NCBI GenBank assembly: GCA_014208095.1
Contig: JACHMT010000005.1
Coordinates: 186,001 to 250,000 of the forward strand
Direction: 5' to 3'
DNA from: Actinospineispora eucalypti
Lineage (GTDB): Bacteria; Actinomycetota; Actinomycetes; Mycobacteriales; Pseudonocardiaceae
Length of the DNA: 64,000 bases
Below the pieces are notes generated by a model. It saw only the letters and a list, made by a program, of their open reading frames with translations, did not search any database and was not told the origin of the DNA. Made by a program: the position numbers and the translations under genes. Shown piece after piece: positions 58,168-64,000 of this stretch (its first letter is position 1; the number at the start of each line of letters is the position of its first letter).

Positions 58168-59505
58168 TCAGCGCGGGCCGGCCAGCACCACCCGGCCGCC
58201 CCGGGACGGCGCGTAGGTGATGAACCGGCGCCGGGTGCGTTCCGCCGCCGGCCCGGCCGGGCGCAGTTCCACCTGGTCCAGCACGGTGCGCAGTACCACG
58301 CGCATCTCCAGCTGGGCGAAGTTGGCGCCCAGGCAGCGCCGCACGCCGCCGCCGAACGGGGTCCATTCGTGCGCCTTGGGGGCGGTGCCGAGGAACCGTT
58401 CCGGCCGGAAGCGCTCCGGGTCGGCGTGCACCGCCGGGTCCCGCTGCACCAGGTAGGCGCACGGCGCCAGCCAGGCGCCGGCGGGCAGCTGGTGCTCGCC
58501 GAGCGTCATCGGCGCGGCCAGCTTGCGCAGCACGATGGGCAGCACCGGCCGCAGCCGCAGGGTCTCCTTCACCACCGCGTCCGCGTACGCCTCGGCGGCG
58601 TCCTCGTCCGGCTGGGCGCGCAGCCGGGCCAGCTGGTCGGGGTGGCGGAGCAGCCGTTCGAACGCCCAGGCCAGCATGGTCGAGGTGGACTCGTGCCCGG
58701 CGATGAGCAGGGTGATCAGTTCGTCGCGCAGCTGCTGGTCGGTGCGCTCCTCGCGCATCAGCGCGGAAAGGATGTCCCCGCCGCCGCCCGGTGCGGACCG
58801 GCGGGCGGCGATCTCGGTGAAGATCGCGTCGTCCACCGGCCGCAGCAGCCGGCGCGCCGGCGCGGACTCGCCCAGGTCGCCGGCCCGGCCGCCGGTGACC
58901 ATCGCGTGCAGCCCGTGCACGGCCAGGAACCGGGCGCCGGTCATGCCGTCCAGCAGCCGGCCGAGCAGGTTCTGCCACCGGGCAACCTCGGCCGCCTCGG
59001 TGATGCCGAAGATCGCCCGGACGATCACTTCGAGGGTGATGGCCCGCATGTGCGGCCACACCGCGAACGGGCGCCCGACCGGCCAGTGGCGAATCCGGGC
59101 CCGGGTCACGTCGGCGATCAGGTCCCGGTAGCCGGCCACCCGGTCGCCGTGCAGCGGGGGATGCAGCAGCCGGCGCTCGGCCATGTGCATCGGTTCGTCG
59201 AGCACCAGGATGGAGCGCTCGCCGACCACCCCGCGCAGGAACATGTTGGTCTCGCCGGTGAGCACGGTCGCCGGGTCCGCGCGGAACACCTGCTTGATGT
59301 GCTCCGGGTTGGCCAGGAACACCCACGGGGTCCACCGGGTGCCGGCGCCCGGACCGGCCACCGCGTAGGGCAGCAGGTCCAGCGTGAACACGTCGCCGTA
59401 GCGGGCGCGGCAGTCGCGCAGGTAGCGGGGGCCGTCGGCCAGCCAGCGCAGCGTCTGGGCGGCGCGCGGTGAACTCGGGCCGGGTGGCAGGTGGGCGGCG
59501 TTCAT
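58168..59505 (-). CDS. Cytochrome P450 (eukaryote-like CYP110/CYP135 style)
   Basis: 445 residues. Cys391 lies in FGGGVRRCLGANF; the I-helix is AGHEST (269-274), ExxR is at 314-317 and PERF at 363-366, a pattern typical of the fatty-acid/steroid-type class closer to eukaryotic P450s. ATG 59505 with GGGAGGA upstream is preferred to an in-frame start at 59526. Its promoter has a perfect TTGACA and a palindrome in the spacer; the MerR gene directly upstream is the likely regulator. No ferredoxin is adjacent. Confidence 0.92.
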   Translation of the reverse strand: MNAAHLPPGPSSPRAAQTLRWLADGPRYLRDCRARYGDVFTLDLLPYAVAGPGAGTRWTPWVFLANPEHIKQVFRADPATVLTGETNMFLRGVVGERSILVLDEPMHMAERRLLHPPLHGDRVAGYRDLIADVTRARIRHWPVGRPFAVWPHMRAITLEVIVRAIFGITEAAEVARWQNLLGRLLDGMTGARFLAVHGLHAMVTGGRAGDLGESAPARRLLRPVDDAIFTEIAARRSAPGGGGDILSALMREERTDQQLRDELITLLIAGHESTSTMLAWAFERLLRHPDQLARLRAQPDEDAAEAYADAVVKETLRLRPVLPIVLRKLAAPMTLGEHQLPAGAWLAPCAYLVQRDPAVHADPERFRPERFLGTAPKAHEWTPFGGGVRRCLGANFAQLEMRVVLRTVLDQVELRPAGPAAERTRRRFITYAPSRGGRVVLAGPR

Positions 59506-59526
59506 GGCGTCCTCCCGATTCGACAC

Positions 59527-59574
59527 TCCCTTAGGGAATGTGTACGAACCTACCCTTCCCTAAGGGAATGTCAA
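59527..59574 (-). promoter_or_regulatory. P450 promoter with two CCCT-A-AGGG palindromes
   Basis: On the minus strand TTGACA (59574-59569) is a perfect -35; the palindrome TTCCCTTAGGGAA (59568-59556) fills the spacer, and TAGGTT follows at -10 distance. A second copy TCCCTAAGGGA (59537-59527) has its centre 30 bp from the first. The position between -35 and -10 is that of MerR operators. Confidence 0.65.
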
Positions 59575-60209
59575 CCGCTCCGGTCGCCGAATGTGCGCGC
59601 GGACACCTGCTGCTGGGCCAGCCGGCGCAGCGCGGCGAACACCACGTCGCCGAGCACGGTTGCGATCACCGCGCCCTCCACGATCGACTCGGTGCTGGGC
59701 AGGTCGGCGATGGTGCGCAGGTCCAGCTCGGCGATCCGGTCGGCCAGTTCGGCGTAACCACTGAGCTGGGCGATCAGCTCGGGTCGCCCCAGCTCGGCGA
59801 ACGCGCTGAGCGTGCCGACCAGCGAGTCCACCACGGGGTGGTCCGGGCGGAGCTGCCAGCCGCGCTCCGCGACCACCCGGTCGACCTGCTCGGCCGCCCA
59901 CTCCCGGGCCTGTGCGTCCCCGCCGGCCTTCGGCATGGGCAGGCCGTGCGAGGCGATGCCGAGCACCTTGTGGGTGGAGATCTGCTCGTCCAGCGCGGCC
60001 AGTACGTCGGCGACGGTGGCCACGGACAGGCCGCCGACCTCGAGCAGCGCCCGGATCAGCTTGAGCCGGCGGATATGGGTCTCGTCGTAGAGCGCCTGGT
60101 TCGGGCTGGTGCGCTCGCCGGGCGGCAGCAGGCGTTCGCGCAGGTAGTACTTGATGGTGGCGACCGGCACCCCCGACTCGCGGCTCAGCTCGGCCATCCT
60201 GATCAACAT
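59571..60209 (-). CDS. MerR-family regulator with long effector domain
   Basis: 212 residues. HTH: MAELSRESGVPVATIKYYLR, then ERLLPPGERTSPNQALYD, as in the MerR branch that controls acyl or drug metabolism. The C-terminal 120 residues are helical (VVDSLVGTLSAFAELGRPEL) and could bind a small molecule. An in-frame ATG at 60197 is a possible start. It ends within the P450 promoter; regulator and P450 may also be co-transcribed. Direct repeats GTGGACAG (60210-60217, 60232-60239) precede its own start. Confidence 0.88.
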   Translation of the reverse strand: MLIRMAELSRESGVPVATIKYYLRERLLPPGERTSPNQALYDETHIRRLKLIRALLEVGGLSVATVADVLAALDEQISTHKVLGIASHGLPMPKAGGDAQAREWAAEQVDRVVAERGWQLRPDHPVVDSLVGTLSAFAELGRPELIAQLSGYAELADRIAELDLRTIADLPSTESIVEGAVIATVLGDVVFAALRRLAQQQVSARTFGDRSG

Positions 60210-60218
60210 GTGGACAGC

Positions 60219-60668
60219 CTAACTACCCATAGTGGACAGTCTGTTTATCCGCTCGGCGCGCCACCGGTGGACGGACCGTACGGCCAGGAAGATCACCAGG
60301 CCGAAGGGGGAGAGCAGGATGGTCAGGAACAGGATCACGCTGACCAGCGGCGCCGGCAGGTCTCGCCCGCGCAGGTACATCCAGCGGCCGATGAACAGGT
60401 CGAACGCGATCAGCTGCGCCCAGATCGTCGCCGCGCCGTAGGACGTGCCGAGATAGTCGCGCAGCGGTTCCAGCTCCGGTCGGCTCACCACCGGCCAGAG
60501 CTCGCCCAGGTACGGGATGGCGAGGGCGAAGTAGACCGCCAGCGGGAGCAGGGTGACCCACGGCGAGGCCATCACCCGGCGGGTGACCGACCACCTCGGC
60601 ACCAGGATCATCAACGCCCAGAACGGTGCGGCCAGCCAGAACGTGACCTGGAACAGTGGGGTGATCAC
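60219..60668 (-). CDS. ABA4-like (DUF4281) membrane protein
   Basis: 149 residues with four helices: TPLFQVTFWLAAPFWALMIL, WVTLLPLAVYFALAIPYLGE, IWAQLIAFDLFIGRWMYLRG and SVILFLTILLSPFGLVIFLA. The WAxLIAFDLFxGRW segment is the family hallmark (plant ABA4 acts in neoxanthin formation; bacterial homologues are uncharacterised). GTG 60668 overlaps the stop of the upstream membrane-protein gene (GTGA). Confidence 0.8.
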   Translation of the reverse strand: MITPLFQVTFWLAAPFWALMILVPRWSVTRRVMASPWVTLLPLAVYFALAIPYLGELWPVVSRPELEPLRDYLGTSYGAATIWAQLIAFDLFIGRWMYLRGRDLPAPLVSVILFLTILLSPFGLVIFLAVRSVHRWRAERINRLSTMGS

Positions 60669-61609
60669 GCCGGCACCTCCACGGCCGACCGGGGTGCGCG
60701 CATTGCGAGCACTCCGCCGGCGGCCACCGCGCCGGTGAGCACGGCCAGTGCGAGCAGTGTCGGGCCGTCCGGCCGGATCAGTGGTTGCCCGCGCAGCGCC
60801 TGCCAGGTGACCAGGGCCAGCAGCCCGGCGTACCCGCCCGCCGCCACGATCACCAGGCGGGCGCGCACCGACTCGGGGCGCAGCCGGGGATAGCGGGTGG
60901 CCAGTGCGCCGAGCAGCATGGCCAGCAGGGGCAGCGCCTGCAGCGCGTGCATGCCGACGAAGTGCGGGATGCGCAGGTCGCCGCCGGTGGTGCTCCAGCC
61001 GGTGATGGGCATGCCCGGCCCGCCGTCCAGGACTCCGACGCCGTGCGCGCCCTGCACGTGGAATCCGTCGATGGTCTTCGGGCGGGTCTGCGACGGCAGG
61101 CCGGTCATCAGGCCGGCCAGGGCCAGGCCGACCAGTGCGATCGGGGTGCCCAGCCGGATCGCCCACCGGCTCGGCCGGTCGGCCACCGGGGCGCGCAGCG
61201 CGGACACGGTCAGCGCCAGCGTGCCCAGCCACAGCGCGACGATGGTGAACGCCATGACGTCCCACAGCGCCGAATCCAGCGGGGTGGACCGGTTGAAGTG
61301 GCTGGGCCGGCCGCGCACCACCTGGCCCACGATCACGACGTACTCGATGGCCATGCAGGCCACCACCCCGTTGGACAGCCAGTACGCGGCCCGGCGGGGC
61401 CGGTTCAGCAGGGCGTAGAGCCAGGCCCACGCGGCGCTGTAGAGCGCCATGGACACGGCGAACTTGAACGGCTTCAGCCAGATCGGGGCGCCCAGCAGCA
61501 CGCGGTCGTCCACCGCCAGCCCCACCAGGCAGAGCGCCGCCGCACCGGCCATCAACCCGGCCAAGACCAGCATCGGCCGGTGCCAATCGGCGAATAGCGA
61601 CTCGGACAT
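60665..61609 (-). CDS. Polytopic membrane protein of unknown function
   Basis: 314 residues with about eight helices (VLAGLMAGAAALCLVGLAVD at the start, ALPLLAMLLGALATRYPRL near the end). A soluble loop at about 170-215 (GLPSQTRPKTIDGFHVQGAH, then GGDLRIPHFVGMHALQALPL) contains conserved-looking His residues. No known function. Paired with the ABA4-like gene by a GTGA overlap. A large dyad is found just upstream at 61628-61652. Confidence 0.78.
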   Translation of the reverse strand: MSESLFADWHRPMLVLAGLMAGAAALCLVGLAVDDRVLLGAPIWLKPFKFAVSMALYSAAWAWLYALLNRPRRAAYWLSNGVVACMAIEYVVIVGQVVRGRPSHFNRSTPLDSALWDVMAFTIVALWLGTLALTVSALRAPVADRPSRWAIRLGTPIALVGLALAGLMTGLPSQTRPKTIDGFHVQGAHGVGVLDGGPGMPITGWSTTGGDLRIPHFVGMHALQALPLLAMLLGALATRYPRLRPESVRARLVIVAAGGYAGLLALVTWQALRGQPLIRPDGPTLLALAVLTGAVAAGGVLAMRAPRSAVEVPA

Positions 61610-61627
61610 GGCTACCTCGTGTTCGGA

Positions 61628-61652
61628 TAGTAGATAGCATCAGTATCTACTA
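61628..61652. promoter_or_regulatory. Perfect 9-bp-arm dyad upstream of the membrane-protein operon
   Basis: TAGTAGATA (61628-61636) and TATCTACTA (61644-61652) with a 7-bp spacer. It is 19 bp upstream of the membrane-protein ATG, on the side from which that gene is read. No regulator gene is directly adjacent; the MarR at 62300 and the MerR at 59571 are the nearest. Confidence 0.5.
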
Positions 61653-61776
61653 CGAGAAGTTAAACTATCTGCTTGGCGCTGTCCAGGAGTTTCTGTGTGG
61701 GCCGCCCGAACGGCCCAGCCGGGGCTGCTGCCCTTTTTCCAAGACTCGTGGCGAACGTCCGGGCAGCCTGGGAGCC

Positions 61777-62196
61777 ATGAGCAACGTGATCGACCTCGAC
61801 TCCAGCTACTTCCACCTGCGGGACACCCGCGCCGAGACGATGCCGGGCGGGGCGGCGTTCTGGGCTCGGCTGGCCGGCGGCGACCTGGAGCTGTCCGGCT
61901 GGTTGGTGGCCACCTTCGACTTCCCGGACCGCGGCGACCTGGACGGCGGGCACAGCGAGGTGCACCCCAACGGCGACGAGCTGCTGATCTGCCTGGCCGG
62001 CTCGATGACCGCGGTGCTGGAACACCCGGACGGCGAGGAGCGGATGGAGTTCGCCGCCGGCCAGGTCTGCTTCATCCCGGCCGGCACCTGGCACCGGGTC
62101 GCGCCGAATGAGGCGGGCCGGATGCTGAGCCTGACCTTCGGCGACGGCACCGAGCACCGGCCGACCCGGCCAGCGGCGGTGGGGGCCGGCCGGTGA
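61777..62196 (+). CDS. Cupin-domain protein
   Basis: 139 residues with the cupin motifs GHSEVHPNGDELLICLAG (motif 1 with His, Glu and metal-binding pattern) and FIPAGTWHRV (motif 2). Could be a small dioxygenase or isomerase or only a ligand-binding protein. GGGAG precedes the ATG. A hairpin terminator and then a MarR gene follow. No specific function can be assigned. Confidence 0.8.
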   Translation: MSNVIDLDSSYFHLRDTRAETMPGGAAFWARLAGGDLELSGWLVATFDFPDRGDLDGGHSEVHPNGDELLICLAGSMTAVLEHPDGEERMEFAAGQVCFIPAGTWHRVAPNEAGRMLSLTFGDGTEHRPTRPAAVGAGR

Positions 62197-62204
62197 GTCG
62201 GTAA

Positions 62205-62241
62205 GGTGCCCGGTCCGGCGGTGCGCAAGCCGCCGGGCACC
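62205..62241 (+). terminator. Hairpin terminator after the cupin gene
   Basis: GGTGCCC (62205-62211) and GGCGG (62217-62221) pair with CCGCC (62230-62234) and GGGCACC (62235-62241), leaving a 5-nt bulge and an 8-nt loop. No U-tract. Confidence 0.5.
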
Positions 62242-62299
62242 CGGCCGCGCGCCATGGCAGGCTCCGGGTGGCCGACCGGTGCATAGTGGGTGAGGCGGG

Positions 62300-62779
62300 A
62301 TGGCAAGCGACAGGCGGGCCGAGGAAACCGGCGGTCTACCGGTTCCCGGTGAGTTGCTTGCCGCGCCGGGCTACGTGGCGCGACGGCTGCATCAGGCCTA
62401 CGTGGCGGCCTGGGTGCGGATGGTCGATGCCACGTTGACCGGCCCCCAGTTCGCCGTGCTCACCGCGGTGAACGCCTATCCGGGCGCCGAGCAGGGCTCG
62501 CTGGCCTCGTGTGTGGCGCTGGACCGGTCCACCATGGCCAGCCTGGTTCGCCGGTTGGAGGACCGGCGGCTGATCATCCGGGAGACCCCGGCCGAGGACG
62601 GGCGAAAGCGCCTGCTGTACCTGACCGAGCAGGGCCGGGTGGCGTTGCGTGATGCCGACCGGCGCGCGCGGGAGCTGGATGTGCTGTTGATGCGCGGCTA
62701 CCAGGCGGACCGCCAAAAAGCGCTGTTGCAGGAGCTCACCGAGCTTTCCGAACGGTGGGAGAGCCTGGTGGACGACTGA
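62300..62779 (+). CDS. MarR-family regulator
   Basis: 159 residues: helix-rich N-terminus, winged helix SLASCVALDRSTMASLVRRLEDRR with wing TPAEDGRKRLLYLTEQG. GAGG and a CATAGT element lie before the ATG. It is followed after 102 bp by an aromatic hydroxylase gene on the same strand, so it may regulate that gene in response to a phenolic ligand, as many MarR proteins do. Confidence 0.88.
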   Translation: MASDRRAEETGGLPVPGELLAAPGYVARRLHQAYVAAWVRMVDATLTGPQFAVLTAVNAYPGAEQGSLASCVALDRSTMASLVRRLEDRRLIIRETPAEDGRKRLLYLTEQGRVALRDADRRARELDVLLMRGYQADRQKALLQELTELSERWESLVDD

Positions 62780-62881
62780 TCTTGGCGGTCGGTTTCCTCT
62801 CTGTTAAGGCTTGACGGATCCCTTGCCATCCAGGATCGTCAGTGTTCGGATTATCTCCGAGCAACCGCCGTGGAGGAAGCC

Positions 62882-64000
62882 GTGCCGCCCAGTCAGTCGT
62901 ACTCGGTCACCGTCGTCGGCGCCGGGCTCGGCGGCCTGACCTGCGCACTTGCCCTGCGGCAGCGGGGCCTGCTGGTCACCGTGCTGGAGCAGGCGCCCGA
63001 GCTGGGGGAGGTCGGCGCCGGCATCCAGACCGCGCCCAACGCCAGCCGGATCCTGCTCGGCCTGGGCCTGCGCCGCCAGCTGGCGGACATCCGCACCGAG
63101 CCGTTGGACCAGGTGCGCCGCCGCTGGCGGGACGGCGCGATCATCGCCCAGCTGCCGCTGGGCGAGCGGGTGCAGCGCGAGTACAACGCGCCGTACTGGC
63201 ACTACCACCGGGCCGACCTGCACCGGGTGCTGCTGGACGCCTGCCTGGACCCGGACGGCGCCGGCCCGGTCGTCCAGGTGCACACCAGCGCCAGCGTCAC
63301 CGACATCGACCGCGCCGAGCCCACCCGCCCGGTCGCCGTGACCGCGGACGGCCGCCGGTTCGCCGCCGACGTGGTCATCGGCGCGGACGGCATCCGCTCG
63401 GCTGTCCGGGACATCATGGGCCTGCCGGACACCCTGGTGTTCTCCGGCGAGATGGCCTACCGGGCGCTGATCCCGGGGGAGAAGATCGCCGCCGACCCGG
63501 CCACCCGGTTCCTGCTGGACCGCTACCACTCGACCATCTGGTACGGCCCGGAGCGGCACCTGGTGCACTACTGCATCCGGGGCGGCGAGTACCTCAACGT
63601 GGTGGCCATCGTGCCGAACACGCTGGACGTCTCCCGGGAATGGGCCGCGCCGGCCACCGCCGACGAGATGGTGGCGGCGTTCTCCGAGTGGGACGACCGG
63701 GTGGCCGCGATGTTGTCCAAGGCGGAGGGGGACGCGTCCAAGTGGGCGCTGTTCCGCCGCCGCCGCGACCCGGTGTGGGTGGACGGGCACGTCGCGCTGC
63801 TCGGCGACGCCTGCCACGCCATGCTGCCCTACCAGGCGCAGGGCGCTTCCCAGGCGATGGAGGACGCCGCCGTGCTGGCCGAGGAGCTGGGCGCGGTCGG
63901 CGCCGGCGGCATCGCGGGCGCGTTGCTCCGTTACGTCAACCGTCGGGCCAAACACGCCGGCATGGTGCAGGACGCTTCACTGGAGAACATGCGCTTCTAC
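62882..64000 (+). CDS. FAD-dependent aromatic monooxygenase, 3' end outside window
   Basis: The frame runs open from GTG 62882 (GGAGGA just upstream) to the window edge, 373 codons. It has the FAD site [31 protein letters not shown], the DG motif VVIGADGIRSAVRD and the GD motif LLGDACHAMLPYQAQGASQA, as in salicylate 1-hydroxylase and 3-hydroxybenzoate 6-hydroxylase (about 400 residues). Predicted NAD(P)H-dependent hydroxylation of a phenolic acid. The upstream region has a TTGACG -35-like element and an imperfect TGACGGATCC/GGATCGTCA dyad. Confidence 0.9.
   Translation, partial: MPPSQSYSVTVVGAGLGGLTCALALRQRGLLVTVLEQAPELGEVGAGIQTAPNASRILLGLGLRRQLADIRTEPLDQVRRRWRDGAIIAQLPLGERVQREYNAPYWHYHRADLHRVLLDACLDPDGAGPVVQVHTSASVTDIDRAEPTRPVAVTADGRRFAADVVIGADGIRSAVRDIMGLPDTLVFSGEMAYRALIPGEKIAADPATRFLLDRYHSTIWYGPERHLVHYCIRGGEYLNVVAIVPNTLDVSREWAAPATADEMVAAFSEWDDRVAAMLSKAEGDASKWALFRRRRDPVWVDGHVALLGDACHAMLPYQAQGASQAMEDAAVLAEELGAVGAGGIAGALLRYVNRRAKHAGMVQDASLENMRFY

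Noticed and set aside
62804-63955. 383-codon minus-strand frame near the window end
   Set aside because: Antisense to the FAD monooxygenase, whose frame is open to the edge with all three flavin motifs.
1-64000. CRISPR array, tRNA/rRNA genes, insertion sequences, integrase or att sites
   Set aside because: Looked for evenly spaced repeats, tRNA-like cloverleaf ends, transposase or recombinase motifs and target duplications; none seen. A tRNAscan/ISfinder run would settle it.

Overview
The window is 64 kb of GC-rich DNA with very high third-position GC, many GTG starts, 4-bp ATGA/GTGA gene overlaps and several apparently leaderless starts. Together with mycofactocin-type SDR and F420/FMN-type LLM genes, three cytochrome P450s and a locus resembling mycobacterial Rv0241c-Rv0244c, this points to an actinobacterial chromosome (mycolata, Pseudonocardiales or Frankiales-like). 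Species cannot be fixed from the sequence. I saw no rRNA, tRNA, CRISPR array, insertion sequence or phage gene; it reads as a catabolic and regulatory accessory region.

Layout. 0-5 kb: end of a TetR gene, a crotonase, an RHH (HicB-like) regulator, then a P450 between two DUF4097 beta-repeat paralogues. 5-12 kb: APH-like kinase, HtrA-like protease, O-acetyltransferase with a divergent, frameshifted LysR gene, an ECF42-type sigma / YCII / SRPBCC triad, and an Fpg/Nei glycosylase behind a perfect CRP-like site. 12-17.7 kb: CoA ligase and MHS transporter divergent from SDR-TetR-alcohol dehydrogenase. 18-25 kb: a homoprotocatechuate meta-cleavage operon (transporter, hpaD, hpaE, DapA-family aldolase, GntR, FAH-RraA fusion). 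25-28 kb: MarR divergent from a DHA2 exporter and an NmrA-like protein.

28-37 kb: a catabolic block with a DUF35/thiolase-like pair (candidate retro-aldolase), mycofactocin-type SDR, P450, ferredoxin, Rieske oxygenase, tandem-GNAT protein and CoA ligase. Both of its promoter regions carry two copies of one motif, CCTA-N7-TAGG, which suggests a single regulon; an unrelated MerR/methyltransferase pair sits inside it. 37-46 kb: two small paralogous proteins, a CYTH-CHAD protein, then MaoC, FabG4-like, FadA2-like and FadE5-like lipid genes and an EamA transporter. 46-50 kb: a tightly overlapping redox operon (HsaA-like, LLM, CurA-like, HxlR).

50-57 kb: a molybdopterin oxidoreductase with a ferredoxin-like protein of only 48 residues, a GAF-LuxR regulator, a fused carboxyltransferase, a TetR-tail-like mini-ORF, a cyclase-family enzyme and TetR. 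57-64 kb: membrane proteins, DoxX, a third P450 whose promoter carries two palindromes near a MerR gene, ABA4-like membrane proteins, a cupin, MarR, and a FAD aromatic hydroxylase that runs off the end.

The main hypotheses are that the CCTA-N7-TAGG block acts as one pathway (CoA activation, oxygenation, alcohol oxidation, retro-aldol cleavage, with beta-oxidation genes nearby), and that the homoprotocatechuate operon uses a FAH-RraA fusion and a DapA-type aldolase in place of the usual HpaH/HpaI steps.
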